DNA of 64,000 bases from an uncultured Eubacteriales bacterium (GCA_900540185.1 UQFH01000003.1:1-64000), one strand, 5' to 3'. Counted from the first letter of the stretch, positions 25,564 to 34,852 are shown. Numbers and translations: made by a program. Notes: a model not told the origin generated them from the sequence alone.

Positions 25564-27711
25564 TTACGCCACCTTTTTATATTTCGATTTTTGTTTGAGT
25601 CTTGCAATGAGCGCACCTACAACTGCAACGACGATAAGTCCGGCAATTACATATAAAACCAAATTTCCCTTAACGTCGACCGATTCACTCGCTTCTTCCA
25701 AAATGGAGTGGTCGAGATGAATTTTTTCGGTGTATTTTGTGCCTTTGAAAATTAGGTTACCGACTTGATTTACAATGAATGAGAGCACGTATGCGAGCGT
25801 TGTTTGGAAACCGACTGTAAAGAGTGTGTCTTTATTGTTTCCGAGTTCACGCTTCATAGCTCCGATTGCTGCGAAGCAAGGTGCTGCGAACATTGTGAAT
25901 ATGATGAATGAAAATGCCGTGACATAGCTGAAGTAAATAGGAACTTTTGCGCCGACACTTGCAAATGTTGCAACTACAACTTCCTTTGCGACGAGTCCGG
26001 TGATAGATGCGACCGCAGGTGCCCATGAGTCGCCGAATCCGAGCGGAACAAAGATATATCTTAAAACGCCGCCGATTTTTGCGAGCATCGAGCTTTCGAT
26101 GTCATCTCCCAAATATTCGAATTTGAAATTGAAGCTTTGGAGAACCCAAAGTACCAAACATGCGATGAATATGACCGTTCCGGCTTTAATGATGAAGGAT
26201 TTCGCCTTTTCCCACATGTGAATGACCACGTTTTTCATGGTCGGGAATCTGTAAGGCGGGAGCTCCATAACAAACGGTGCCGGGTCGCCCTTAAATCTTT
26301 TCGTGCGTTTTAAAACGATTCCCGCAATGATTACGACTACAATTGAGATGAGATAGATGAGAGGAGCAATCCACGATGCGCCATTGAATATTATTGAAAT
26401 AAACATTGCAAAAATAGGAAGTTTTGCGCCGCATGGAATAAATGGTGTGAGAAGAATTGTCATCTTCCTGTCTGCATCGGATTCAATTGTTCTTGTAGCC
26501 ATAACTCCCGGAATTGAGCAGCCTGTGCCGATTAGCATCGGAATGAAACTCTTGCCCGAAAGTCCGAATTTTCTGAAAAGTTTGTCCATGATAAATGCGA
26601 CTCTTGCCATATATCCCGAGTCTTCGAGAAGAGACAGGAAGAAGAATAGCATCATTAGTTGCGGAACAAATGTGAAGATTGCGCCAATCGGTTGAACTAT
26701 TCCGTCGTTTATGAGCGAGGTTACAACTTCGCTTGCGCCGAGTTCGGGGAGTTTTGTCGTCAAAAATTCGCCGATGTTTTCAAAGAGTCCTTCGATTGCG
26801 CCGATTGCGTAGTCGCCGAGCGTTGAAATCGAAACATAGTAGATGCCCCACATAATCAAAAGAAATATTGGAATTGCAAGGAATCTGTTTGTTACGATGC
26901 GGTCGATTTTGTCAGACGTGCTCAGTTTTTTGTTTTTCGGTTTTTCAAGAATTCCTGCAACTTCGCTTTGAATATTGTCGTATCTTTCGGTGGTTATGAT
27001 GGATTCCGAGTCGTCATCCATGCTTTCTTCGGTTTTAGAAATCACCGATTCGATTTTTTCGAAGAGAGACGGCTCGATATTTAATTTTTCCAAAATCTTT
27101 TCGTCTCTTTCAAAGATTTTTACGATGAGATATCTGTCTTTTTCAGAATCCATATTCATGAGCGATGCAATATTCGAAAGCGCATTTTCAACTTCGTTTC
27201 CAAATTTTTGGAAGTTCGGAGTTGTGTGCTTTTGTCCGATTTCAATCGCCTTTGAAATGAGCTCGTTGAGTCCGTCACCTTTTACAGCGGACGTCGGAAT
27301 TACGGGCACTCCAAGTTTTTTCTCAAGCTTTTTTATGTCAACTGTGAGCCCGCTTTTTTTCGCCATATCCATCATATTTAAAGCGATGACGGTAGGCACG
27401 CCCATTTCGAGAACTTGTCCCGTTAAGTATAGATTTCTTTCAAGATTTGTCGCGTCGACTATATTTATTATGACGTCAGGACTTTCGTCTTTGATATAAT
27501 CACGCGTAATAACTTCCTCCAAAGTGTATGGCGAGAGGGAATAAATTCCCGGAAGGTCCACCACTTGGACTTTTTTGTCTTTTAAAAGTTTCCCGGTTTT
27601 TTTCTCAACAGTAACTCCGGGCCAGTTGCCGACATACTGATATGCGCCGGTCATGTCGTTGAACATTGTTGTCTTTCCGCAATTCGGATTTCCGACTAAT
27701 GCTATTTTCAA
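25564..27711 (-). CDS. feoB: Ferrous iron transporter FeoB
   Basis: 715 residues. N-terminal G domain with GNPNCGKTT (G1), VDLPGIYSL (G3) and ALNMMDMA (G4, NxxD). A GDI-like helical region follows, then the membrane part with two Gate motifs; GTGCSIPGVMATR carries the conserved Cys, and CGAKLPIF is visible. It imports Fe2+, the main iron source under anoxia. The start is ATG at 27711 with GGAGGTG upstream. It has its own upstream palindromic site similar to that of feoA. Confidence 0.97.
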   Translation of the reverse strand: MKIALVGNPNCGKTTMFNDMTGAYQYVGNWPGVTVEKKTGKLLKDKKVQVVDLPGIYSLSPYTLEEVITRDYIKDESPDVIINIVDATNLERNLYLTGQVLEMGVPTVIALNMMDMAKKSGLTVDIKKLEKKLGVPVIPTSAVKGDGLNELISKAIEIGQKHTTPNFQKFGNEVENALSNIASLMNMDSEKDRYLIVKIFERDEKILEKLNIEPSLFEKIESVISKTEESMDDDSESIITTERYDNIQSEVAGILEKPKNKKLSTSDKIDRIVTNRFLAIPIFLLIMWGIYYVSISTLGDYAIGAIEGLFENIGEFLTTKLPELGASEVVTSLINDGIVQPIGAIFTFVPQLMMLFFFLSLLEDSGYMARVAFIMDKLFRKFGLSGKSFIPMLIGTGCSIPGVMATRTIESDADRKMTILLTPFIPCGAKLPIFAMFISIIFNGASWIAPLIYLISIVVVIIAGIVLKRTKRFKGDPAPFVMELPPYRFPTMKNVVIHMWEKAKSFIIKAGTVIFIACLVLWVLQSFNFKFEYLGDDIESSMLAKIGGVLRYIFVPLGFGDSWAPAVASITGLVAKEVVVATFASVGAKVPIYFSYVTAFSFIIFTMFAAPCFAAIGAMKRELGNNKDTLFTVGFQTTLAYVLSFIVNQVGNLIFKGTKYTEKIHLDHSILEEASESVDVKGNLVLYVIAGLIVVAVVGALIARLKQKSKYKKVA

Positions 27712-27763
27712 CTAAAACACCTCCATAATTAATAACATATAACTTTTCATTTTCTTATCAAAA

Positions 27764-27779
27764 ATTAGCGACAGCTAAC
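27764..27779 (-). promoter_or_regulatory. Candidate iron-regulator operator before feoB
   Basis: Inverted repeat ATTAG-N6-CTAAC in the 89-base gap between feoA2 and feoB. The same 5-6-5 architecture appears at the feoA1 promoter. A possible promoter TTGATA-N16-TATGTT follows on the minus strand. Confidence 0.55.
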
Positions 27780-27800
27780 TTTTTAAGTAAAAAAAATAGA

Positions 27801-28022
27801 TTATTCTATTTCTATTTTTTTTGCTTCGGCGGCTCTTATAGAAAGTTCGTAGCCTCTCACTTTAAGCTCCATAGGGTCTCCAAGAGGAGCAACCTTGACA
27901 AGTGTAACATCTGCACCCTTTGTGATGCCCATGTCCATTATGTGCTTTTTTACAGCCGAGTCGCCATGAAGCTTTTTGACTTTCGCCGTTTCATTAATTT
28001 TTAAATCTTCAATAGTTCTCAT
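27801..28022 (-). CDS. feoA: FeoA-domain protein (second copy)
   Basis: 73 residues, an SH3-like FeoA domain: LKINETAKVKKLHGDSAVKKH is split by the usual turn, then MDMGITKGADVTLVK and LGDPMELKVRGYELSIR. FeoA binds the cytoplasmic side of FeoB and modulates iron uptake. The start at 28022 follows GAGGCGTG. It begins two bases after feoA1 ends. Confidence 0.93.
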   Translation of the reverse strand: MRTIEDLKINETAKVKKLHGDSAVKKHIMDMGITKGADVTLVKVAPLGDPMELKVRGYELSIRAAEAKKIEIE

Positions 28023-28024
28023 AA

Positions 28025-28243
28025 TCACGCCTCGCAAATTTCAATTTTCGAGCCGAGCTTTCTGTCAATTGCGATTCTCGACTCATAGAGTTTAACAATT
28101 ATGCCGCTATCTGTTCTTTGAAGAACCGAGACAATTGCATCCGGAACAAATCCCATATTTCTGAGATGAGTTACAACTTCCTCGTTTCCTTTAACTCTCA
28201 AGATTCTATAATCTTTATTTTCTTCAGCCATTATAATCGGCAT
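28025..28243 (-). CDS. feoA: FeoA-domain protein (first copy)
   Basis: 72 residues. Same fold: RVKGNEEVVTHLRNMGFVPDA then VKLYESRIAIDRKLG. It is clearly diverged from the second copy, so the pair is an old duplication or a specialised hetero-pair; many Clostridia have two feoA genes. AAGGAGGAAACTA lies before the ATG. First gene of the feo operon. Confidence 0.92.
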   Translation of the reverse strand: MPIIMAEENKDYRILRVKGNEEVVTHLRNMGFVPDAIVSVLQRTDSGIIVKLYESRIAIDRKLGSKIEICEA

Positions 28244-28273
28244 TAGTTTCCTCCTTCTAAAGGTCCTTTATCA

Positions 28274-28324
28274 GTTAGACTATGCTAACAAATTTATTAT
28301 ATACCCAAAAATTATCAATGTCAA
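28274..28324 (-). promoter_or_regulatory. feo promoter with palindromic operator
   Basis: Minus-strand TTGACA (28319-28324), 17-base spacer, TATAAT (28296-28301): a perfect sigma-A promoter. GTTAG-N6-CTAAC (28274-28289) covers the transcription start. Position suggests repression, presumably by an iron sensor of the DtxR or Fur class encoded elsewhere. Confidence 0.78.
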
Positions 28325-28339
28325 GCGTTTTTTATAAAA

Positions 28340-28897
28340 TTAAATAAAAAGTTCTTTTTCATGCTTCGAAAACGGAGCTATAGATTCGCCGGTATAGAGA
28401 ACAGTTCGACCTTTGAGGTGTTTTAAAAGAAAATCATCCGTAATTTTTTTCGTGTATTCATCGAGACCGAGAAGCGGTTCGTCCAAAAATAAAATGTCGG
28501 CTTCCGAAAGAGCAACGCGTATTATTGAAAGGCGACTTCGCATGCCCGTTGAGAGCTCTGACGCTTTTTTATCTACATCTTTATCGAGACCGAGTTCGGA
28601 AAAAGCATCCAAAATTTCCGAGTCACTTTTATTTGTGAAAAGTTTTACTTCTTTAAAAATATTTATGCCGCCAAGAAAAACTCTCTCCGGAAAAACAATC
28701 GCTTTTTTCTCAAAAGTATTCGAAAGCGTTCCGGTAAAATCGGAATCGAGACCCGACAAGATTCGAAGAAGTGTAGTCTTTCCGACTCCGGACTTTCCAA
28801 CGATGTGCAAGATGTCGCCGGGATTTATTTCGAGATTTATATTTTCGAGTATTAAATTGTCGTCAAATCTTTTTTCTTTAAGTTCGAGTTTAATCAT
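28340..28897 (-). CDS. ABC transporter ATP-binding protein, SsuB-like, divergent
   Basis: 185 residues, shorter than the 230-260 usual for this group. Walker A is GKSGVGKTTL and Walker B ADILFLDEPLLGLDE. The Q-loop position reads IVFPERVF with no Gln, the signature is LSTGMRSRLSII, and the switch His position reads LYTGES with no His. It therefore lacks two residues normally needed for coupling and hydrolysis. The reading frame is intact and overlaps the permease gene by eight bases, so it is still maintained as part of the transporter. It may be a degenerate or unusual ATPase. Confidence 0.82.
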   Translation of the reverse strand: MIKLELKEKRFDDNLILENINLEINPGDILHIVGKSGVGKTTLLRILSGLDSDFTGTLSNTFEKKAIVFPERVFLGGINIFKEVKLFTNKSDSEILDAFSELGLDKDVDKKASELSTGMRSRLSIIRVALSEADILFLDEPLLGLDEYTKKITDDFLLKHLKGRTVLYTGESIAPFSKHEKELFI

Positions 28898-29627
28898 AAA
28901 TTTTTAAATTCCTTTTGTATAAAAAGCCGGCAATCATTTCGAATATAAACGAGAGAATTATGATGACAAATGTGATTGCGATGAGTTCGGGCATATCAAA
29001 CGAAAGCTTTGAAACATACATAAGTTCGCCAAGTCCGCCCGTCGCACCAGACACAACTTCCGAAGTCGCCCCCGCTTTGAACGAGAGACCAAGGGCGATT
29101 CGAAGGCTCATAAGAGTGCTTTTTATAATTGCCGGGAGCTCGATATATCGAAAGACTGTCCCGCTTTTTAAATCGTATACTTTTGCAAGTTCGAGTTTTC
29201 CGGAGTCGATATTTGTGAGGGCGGTGTGAACATTTTCGTACACAATTGGCAGCGTCACAAAAATTACAACTATGATTGAGAGGTGATTCTTCTCGGCAAA
29301 AAAGAGAACGATTAAAACGATGCTGATGACCGGAATCGTTCGAAGAATTGAAAAGAGCGGCTCGAAATATTCCTTGAGATTAAATTTATATGAGATATAG
29401 GCGAGAAAATTTCCGAAAACTATCGAAATGAAAACGCCGATCATAATTCGAGAGGTGGTTTTTAAAATCGCCGGGAGAAGTGCGCCCGTTTTAAACATCG
29501 AGATGATTTTTTTAAAGACCTCTATAAATGAGGGAAGAATAATTTCGTCGTCAACAATAAGGGCTGCAGCGCTCCAAATAATAATCAGTGCTACAGCCCC
29601 TAAAAGTCTTTTTCTGTTAGTTTTCAT
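28890..29627 (-). CDS. ABC transporter permease, SsuC/TauC-like
   Basis: 245 residues with about six membrane segments. The permease loop reads YIELPAIIKSTLMSLRIALG followed by FKAGATSEVV, as in nitrate/sulfonate/taurine-type importers. The ATG at 29627 overlaps the end of the binding-protein gene by 11 bases and was preferred to a longer frame beginning inside that gene. The substrate cannot be read. Confidence 0.85.
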   Translation of the reverse strand: MKTNRKRLLGAVALIIIWSAAALIVDDEIILPSFIEVFKKIISMFKTGALLPAILKTTSRIMIGVFISIVFGNFLAYISYKFNLKEYFEPLFSILRTIPVISIVLIVLFFAEKNHLSIIVVIFVTLPIVYENVHTALTNIDSGKLELAKVYDLKSGTVFRYIELPAIIKSTLMSLRIALGLSFKAGATSEVVSGATGGLGELMYVSKLSFDMPELIAITFVIIILSFIFEMIAGFLYKRNLKIYD

Positions 29628-30729
29628 ATTGCGGTAATTTTCCGCCAATAAGTTCCGGATTTGTGTCCATAAGTGCGGTGAAAAAATTGTCGAGCTCATC
29701 GCGGAGCGCTTTTCCCGTAAGATTTACAAATTCAATTTTCGGAACGGAATTTTCGGCGACTTTTTGAGGAACGATGCCCATTGATTCGATTAGTTTCGAA
29801 TAAGCAGAAGGCGCTTGCTTGAGCGAGTCGACTCCCTTTGTATAAAGATTTAAGAATTTTATTATTTCCTGTTTTTTATTTTCATAAACATCCGCCTTTA
29901 CAACAATTACCGACGTGATTACTTGCGGAAGTTCAGCATTTTGCCATACTTCATTGATGTCGATTGCAGGTTTTATATCGTCGACCTTTTCGGCGATTGC
30001 ACTTGCAAAAGGCTCAGGAAGAAGAAGGAATGCGTCTTCGTTCTTTTTAATAATCGGAGCGGCTTCAGTCGGTTCGTTTAAAAAGATTGGGTTGATGTCG
30101 TCCTGTGTGAGATTTGCGGTTTCAAGAAGCTTGTTTAAAATCATTTCAGGAACTGCGCCGCGACCCGTGAGGGCAACTGTCTTTCCCTTGAGTTCGGAAA
30201 TGTCCGAGATTTCGCTTTTGCCGACAAGGCTCAATACATTCCCTGCATTTCCATAGAGAAGTTCAAGCTCCATTCCGCTGTTTTTGAGTTTGGCAAAAAG
30301 ATTTGACGGAATGAGATAGACGTCGCCTTCGTCTTTTTTTAGAGCGGCGATTTGCTCCTCAATGGAGCCGGTTATGACGAGATTTGTTCCGAGATATGGA
30401 GCCATTGGAGCCATGCTCATTGCAGTTGGTCCCTTCATTGTGTAGACTTTGAGTCCGCCGATTTCTAAAGACTCGCCGGCTTTTTGGTTGTTGGAACTTT
30501 CGTCGGTCTTTTCATCCGTGTTTTTAGCCTCAGTATTTTCGTCTTCTTTAATATCGTTTTTATCTTCATCATTCGAAGTTTCGATATCATTTACTTCGCT
30601 TTCAACCTTGTTTTCGGTTTTATTCTCATCGTTCTTTTTTGTGCAACCATATTGTGTGTTTAACAAAAAGAATAATGGAATGAAAAGTATTATTAGTGAA
30701 ATAATTAATTTAAATTTATTATTATTCAT
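29617..30729 (-). CDS. ABC transporter substrate-binding lipoprotein, SsuA-like
   Basis: 370 residues from ATG 30729 with GGAGG upstream. Hydrophobic signal (about 8-25) ends at Cys in NTQYGC. A long Glu/Asp/Lys/Asn linker (about 28-85) tethers the receptor. The binding domain begins near LKVYTMKGPTAM and has the two-lobe SsuA/NMT1-like pattern (LKGKTVALTGRGAVPEMILN, PTEAAPIIK). Likely ligands include sulfonates, thiamine precursors or similar small molecules; none is indicated. First gene of a three-gene importer. Confidence 0.85.
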   Translation of the reverse strand: MNNNKFKLIISLIILFIPLFFLLNTQYGCTKKNDENKTENKVESEVNDIETSNDEDKNDIKEDENTEAKNTDEKTDESSNNQKAGESLEIGGLKVYTMKGPTAMSMAPMAPYLGTNLVITGSIEEQIAALKKDEGDVYLIPSNLFAKLKNSGMELELLYGNAGNVLSLVGKSEISDISELKGKTVALTGRGAVPEMILNKLLETANLTQDDINPIFLNEPTEAAPIIKKNEDAFLLLPEPFASAIAEKVDDIKPAIDINEVWQNAELPQVITSVIVVKADVYENKKQEIIKFLNLYTKGVDSLKQAPSAYSKLIESMGIVPQKVAENSVPKIEFVNLTGKALRDELDNFFTALMDTNPELIGGKLPQYEN

Positions 30730-30829
30730 TTTATCCTCCAATACAAAATATTTTCACTCCAATTATACAACAGCCGGTCTAAAAAATCAAAATTACTTGT
30801 TATGAATTTCACTAATTTGTTTCAAAATA

Positions 30830-30858
30830 TTGACATCAAATTTTTTATAATGTATAAT
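30830..30858 (+). promoter_or_regulatory. Sigma-A promoter of the hydrogenase operon
   Basis: TTGACA (30830-30835), 17-base spacer, TATAAT (30853-30858). The leader then forms a GC-rich hairpin GGGGAG/CTCCCC (30890-30906) before the AAAGGAG ribosome binding site. Confidence 0.88.
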
Positions 30859-30942
30859 ATATCTATACTTAATAATGAATACTTATAATGGGGAGATAGG
30901 CTCCCCGGTTAAATGAAAATGGACATCTGAAAGGAGTTTCGT

Positions 30943-31428
30943 ATGACTTTTTGCTACAAAAAAGATAAGGACAAGTTTGATGAATTTGTAAAATTTGTCG
31001 ACATGAAAAAGGATACACCTGGCGCAGTTATGCCGGTGTTACAAGAAGCTCAACATATTTTCGGTTACATTCCGGAGCCGATTGTTGATTACATCGCATT
31101 AAAACTCAACAAGCCGTCGAGTGAAATCTTCGGAGTTGCAACCTTCTATTCACAGTTCACATTGACACCGAGAGGCGAACACGAAATCTGTATCTGTCTT
31201 GGAACGGCGTGTTATGTAAAAGGCGCGGACAAACTTTTGGATGAGTTTTGTAAAACTTTAAATGTAAAGCCGGGCGAAACTACAGCCGACGGAAAATTCT
31301 CAGTTATTGAAACGAGATGCGTGGGCGAATGCGGAAGCGCACCTGTTGTCACGGTCGACGGAACAAATATTCCATTTGTCAAGAAGGATATGATTGACCA
31401 AATATTATTTGATGCAGAGGGGAAATAA
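30943..31428 (+). CDS. hydC: NADH-dependent hydrogenase subunit, NuoE/HydC type
   Basis: 161 residues. Thioredoxin-like [2Fe-2S] subunit: four Cys ligands appear as CLGTACYVKGA and ETRCVGECGSAPV. The N-terminal helical bundle (VMPVLQEAQHIFGYIPEP) matches the 24-kDa subunit of complex I. It passes electrons between the flavin subunit and HydA in soluble, probably electron-bifurcating, [FeFe] hydrogenases. First gene of hydCBA; the stop lies one base before the hydB start. Confidence 0.92.
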   Translation: MTFCYKKDKDKFDEFVKFVDMKKDTPGAVMPVLQEAQHIFGYIPEPIVDYIALKLNKPSSEIFGVATFYSQFTLTPRGEHEICICLGTACYVKGADKLLDEFCKTLNVKPGETTADGKFSVIETRCVGECGSAPVVTVDGTNIPFVKKDMIDQILFDAEGK

Positions 31429-31429
31429 T

Positions 31430-33007
31430 ATGAATAGACAAGAACTCACAAAAATTAAAAACGATACTTATCCTCAGCTCATTGAAAGACTTGAAAAAGG
31501 CGGATTCGTAATTGACGGTGAAGATATTTATCCTGAGGGCGATTTCTACAAAAAACAAAAGAGAATTGTTTTGAGAAATTGCAACGTCATCGACCCTGCT
31601 TCAATTGAAGAATATATTGCAAGAGACGGCTATTTCGCACTTGAAAAATGTTTGAATGAAATGAGTCGTGAAGAGATTATCGACACGGTAAAAAAATCCG
31701 GTCTTAGAGGACGCGGTGGAGCGGGATTCCCTACGGGAAGAAAGTGGGAAGCGGCATTCGTTCAAACAGAGCCGACGAAATATATAATTTGTAACGCCGA
31801 CGAAGGTGACCCGGGCGCATTTATGGACAGGTCGGTTCTCGAATTTGACCCACACAGCGTGCTTGAAGGTATGGCTATTGCAGGTCTTGCAGTCGGTGCG
31901 AAACACGGTTTTATTTATGTCAGAGCGGAATATCCAAAGGCTGTTCAAAGCTTGAATATAGCGATAAAAGAAGCCGAAGAAAAAAATCTTCTCGGGAAAA
32001 ATATTATGGGAAGCGATTTCGACTTTTCGATTGAATTAAGACTCGGAGCCGGCGCATTTGTTTGCGGCGAAGGAACCGCTCTTATGGAATCCATCGAAGG
32101 CAGACGCGGAATGCCGCGAAACAAGGAATTCAGGACTACTGAACGCGGACTTTGGGGCAAGCCGACGGTTATAAATAATGTTGAAACTTTTGCGAATATC
32201 GCGCAAATTATAAATAAAGGAGCCGATTGGTTCAATTCAATCGGCACAAAGGATTCACCGGGCACGAAAGTTTTTGCACTCGTTGGAAAAATCGAGCATT
32301 CGGGACTTGTTGAAGTGCCGATGGGAACTTCGATAAACACGATTGTGTATGACATCGGAGAAGGCATTCAAAACGGCAAAAAAGCTAAAGCCGTTCAAAC
32401 GGGCGGACCGTCGGGCGGTTGTATCCCGACAGAGCTTTTTGACACAGGATGCGATTTTGAATCATTGAAGGCAATCGGCTCAATCATGGGCTCCGGCGGA
32501 ATGGTTGTAATGGACGAAGACGACTGTATGGTCGACGTTGCAAGATTCTTCCTTGAGTTCTCGGTCGATGAATCATGCGGAAAGTGCACGCCTTGCAGAA
32601 TCGGAAACAAGAGACTCTATGAAATGCTCGTTGATTTGACAGAAGGAAGAGGCGATGAAACTACGATTGAAAAGCTTGAAACACTTTCAAAAGTTGTTTG
32701 CGAAACAAGTCTTTGCGGACTTGGTCAATCGAGTCCGAACCCGATTTTGTCAACGCTCCACTATTTCAGAGATGAATATATGGCTCACGTCGGAGAACAT
32801 AAAACATGCCCGGCAAAGAGATGTAAGGGCATTCTCGAATATTTCATCACGGACAAGTGCATAGGCTGTACAAAATGCGCAAAAACATGTCCGGTAAATT
32901 GTATTTCCGGAGAAGTGAGAGCGAAACACGAGATTGATTCTACAAAGTGCATAAAGTGCGGACAATGTATGGAAGCATGTCCTGTGAATGCAATTATTTT
33001 GGATTAG
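31430..33007 (+). CDS. hydB: NADH-dependent hydrogenase flavin subunit, NuoF/HydB type
   Basis: 525 residues from ATG 31430 (AGGGGAAATA upstream). NuoF core: FMN-binding GLRGRGGAGFPTGRKWE, NADH site region (CNADEGDPGAFMDR), and [4Fe-4S] ligands in ESCGKCTPCRIG with the distal Cys near ETSLCGLG. A C-terminal two-cluster ferredoxin domain (CIGCTKCAKTCPVNC and CIKCGQCMEACPVN) is added. The N-terminus is shorter than in HydB proteins that carry an extra [2Fe-2S] domain. It is the NADH and flavin site where bifurcation would occur. Confidence 0.95.
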   Translation: MNRQELTKIKNDTYPQLIERLEKGGFVIDGEDIYPEGDFYKKQKRIVLRNCNVIDPASIEEYIARDGYFALEKCLNEMSREEIIDTVKKSGLRGRGGAGFPTGRKWEAAFVQTEPTKYIICNADEGDPGAFMDRSVLEFDPHSVLEGMAIAGLAVGAKHGFIYVRAEYPKAVQSLNIAIKEAEEKNLLGKNIMGSDFDFSIELRLGAGAFVCGEGTALMESIEGRRGMPRNKEFRTTERGLWGKPTVINNVETFANIAQIINKGADWFNSIGTKDSPGTKVFALVGKIEHSGLVEVPMGTSINTIVYDIGEGIQNGKKAKAVQTGGPSGGCIPTELFDTGCDFESLKAIGSIMGSGGMVVMDEDDCMVDVARFFLEFSVDESCGKCTPCRIGNKRLYEMLVDLTEGRGDETTIEKLETLSKVVCETSLCGLGQSSPNPILSTLHYFRDEYMAHVGEHKTCPAKRCKGILEYFITDKCIGCTKCAKTCPVNCISGEVRAKHEIDSTKCIKCGQCMEACPVNAIILD

Positions 33008-33016
33008 GAGGTCAAA

Positions 33017-34750
33017 ATGATTAACCTTAAAATCAACGGAATAGATATAAGCGTGGAGAAGGGAACTACCATTTTGCAGGCTGCAAATATGATAGACATT
33101 CAAATTCCAACACTTTGTCATATGGATTTACACGACATAAAATTTATAAATAAACTTGCAAGCTGCAGAGTTTGTATGGTTGAAGATAAAAAAAGCGGAA
33201 AACTCTTTCCGTCATGTGCAACACCTGTAAAGGAAGGAATGATTATTGAAACTGATTCCACGAGAGCTGTTCAAGCGAGAAGAACGGTTGTGGAACTTCT
33301 TCTTTCGGACCACCCGAATTCATGTTTGACATGTGCGAAGAATCTCGACTGTCAACTTCAAAAAATTGCGCACGACCTTGGAATAAGGGAAATTCCTTAT
33401 CAAGGCGAAATGAGAGAGTTGCCGATTGACGCAAACAGTCTTTCGCTCGTGAGAGACCCGAACAAATGTATTCTTTGCAGAAGATGCGAAACTATGTGTA
33501 ACGAAGTGCAAACGGTCGGGGCGCTCGCAGAAATCGGAAGGGGTTTTTATACTCATGTCGGCAGTACATTTAACAGAACTATGTACGAAACGACCTGCAC
33601 ATTCTGCGGTCAATGTTTGAGTGTTTGTCCGACAGGCGCACTTACTGAAGTTTCGAATGTCAGAAAAGTTTGGAAGGCTCTTCACTCGAACAAAACGGTT
33701 ATAGTTCAAACGGCGCCGGCGGTAAGAGTTGCGCTTGGTGAAATGTTCGGAATGGAACCGGGAACTGTTGTGACCGGAAAGATGGTCACAGCTCTAAGAA
33801 AACTCGGTTTTGATATGGTTTTTGACACAAACTTCGCAGCTGACCTCACAATTGTTGAAGAAGCGAATGAATTTGTCGAAAGAATGAAGGGAAACGGCAA
33901 GCTTCCGATTTTGACTTCATGTTGTCCGGGATGGGTAAACTTTATGGAGCAACAATTCTCCGATATGATTGACATTCCAAGTACATGTAAGAGTCCACAC
34001 GAAATGTTCGGAGCAATCGCAAAGTCATATCTCTGCGAAAAGATGAATATAAAACCGGAAGACATGGTTGTGGTTTCAGTTATGCCGTGCATCGCAAAGA
34101 AATTTGAAGCGGCAAGACCTGAACTCGAACACAAGGGCGCGTCCGATGTCGATATGGTTATAACGACGAGAGAACTCGCATCGATGATTAAAGAAGCGGG
34201 AATTCATTTCACTGAACTTCCGGATGACGACTTCGACGATCCTATGGGAGAATCGACGGGTGCAGGTGCGATCTTCGGGGCGACGGGCGGAGTTATTGAA
34301 GCGACGGTAAGAACCGCTTATGAAACCTTGACCGGAAAAGAACTTGAAAAACTCGAGTTCACAGATTTGAGAGGGCTTACGGGAATCAAAGAAACAACCG
34401 TAAAAATCGGCGACAGAGACGTCAGAATCGCAGTTGCAAACGGACTTGGAAACACGAGAAAACTTTTAAACAAAGTTAAGAGCGGCGAAGAAAAGTTTGA
34501 TGCAATCGAAGTTATGGCGTGTCCGGGCGGATGCATCGGCGGCGGCGGACAACCTTTCCACCACGGCGACATCAGCATTTTAAGACGAAGAGCCGAAGGA
34601 ATTTACAGTGTCGACCAAAATAAGAAACTCAGAAAGTCACACGAAAATCCAAAGATTAAAGAACTTTACGAAACATATCTCGGCGAAGTTGCGGGCCCAA
34701 GAGCGCACGAACTCCTTCACACGAGCTATGAAGCAAAACCGAAACTATAG
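33017..34750 (+). CDS. hydA: [FeFe] hydrogenase catalytic subunit
   Basis: 577 residues. N-terminal [2Fe-2S] domain (CHMDL, SCRVCMVE and CATPV), the His-Cys cluster (HPNSCLTCAKNLDCQLQ), and two [4Fe-4S] clusters (CILCRRCETMCN and CTFCGQCLSVCPTGAL). The H-cluster domain shows all three signatures: LTSCCPGWV, MPCIAKKFEA and VMACPGGCIGGGGQP. It makes or uses H2. With hydC and hydB it forms an NAD(H)-linked trimer. H-cluster maturases HydEFG are not in this window. A strong terminator follows. Confidence 0.97.
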   Translation: MINLKINGIDISVEKGTTILQAANMIDIQIPTLCHMDLHDIKFINKLASCRVCMVEDKKSGKLFPSCATPVKEGMIIETDSTRAVQARRTVVELLLSDHPNSCLTCAKNLDCQLQKIAHDLGIREIPYQGEMRELPIDANSLSLVRDPNKCILCRRCETMCNEVQTVGALAEIGRGFYTHVGSTFNRTMYETTCTFCGQCLSVCPTGALTEVSNVRKVWKALHSNKTVIVQTAPAVRVALGEMFGMEPGTVVTGKMVTALRKLGFDMVFDTNFAADLTIVEEANEFVERMKGNGKLPILTSCCPGWVNFMEQQFSDMIDIPSTCKSPHEMFGAIAKSYLCEKMNIKPEDMVVVSVMPCIAKKFEAARPELEHKGASDVDMVITTRELASMIKEAGIHFTELPDDDFDDPMGESTGAGAIFGATGGVIEATVRTAYETLTGKELEKLEFTDLRGLTGIKETTVKIGDRDVRIAVANGLGNTRKLLNKVKSGEEKFDAIEVMACPGGCIGGGGQPFHHGDISILRRRAEGIYSVDQNKKLRKSHENPKIKELYETYLGEVAGPRAHELLHTSYEAKPKL

Positions 34751-34756
34751 AGACTC

Positions 34757-34800
34757 TATAATATCTATGTGGGAGTAAAATCCTCCATAGATATTTTTTT
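34757..34800 (+). terminator. Terminator of the hydrogenase operon
   Basis: ATATCTATGTGGGAG / CTCCATAGATAT inverted repeat with a short A-rich loop and a T tail, directly after hydA. Confidence 0.9.
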
Positions 34801-34852
34801 TATATTTTTATTCGATTTATTAAAACTAATGATACGATTTTATAAAAAGGTA

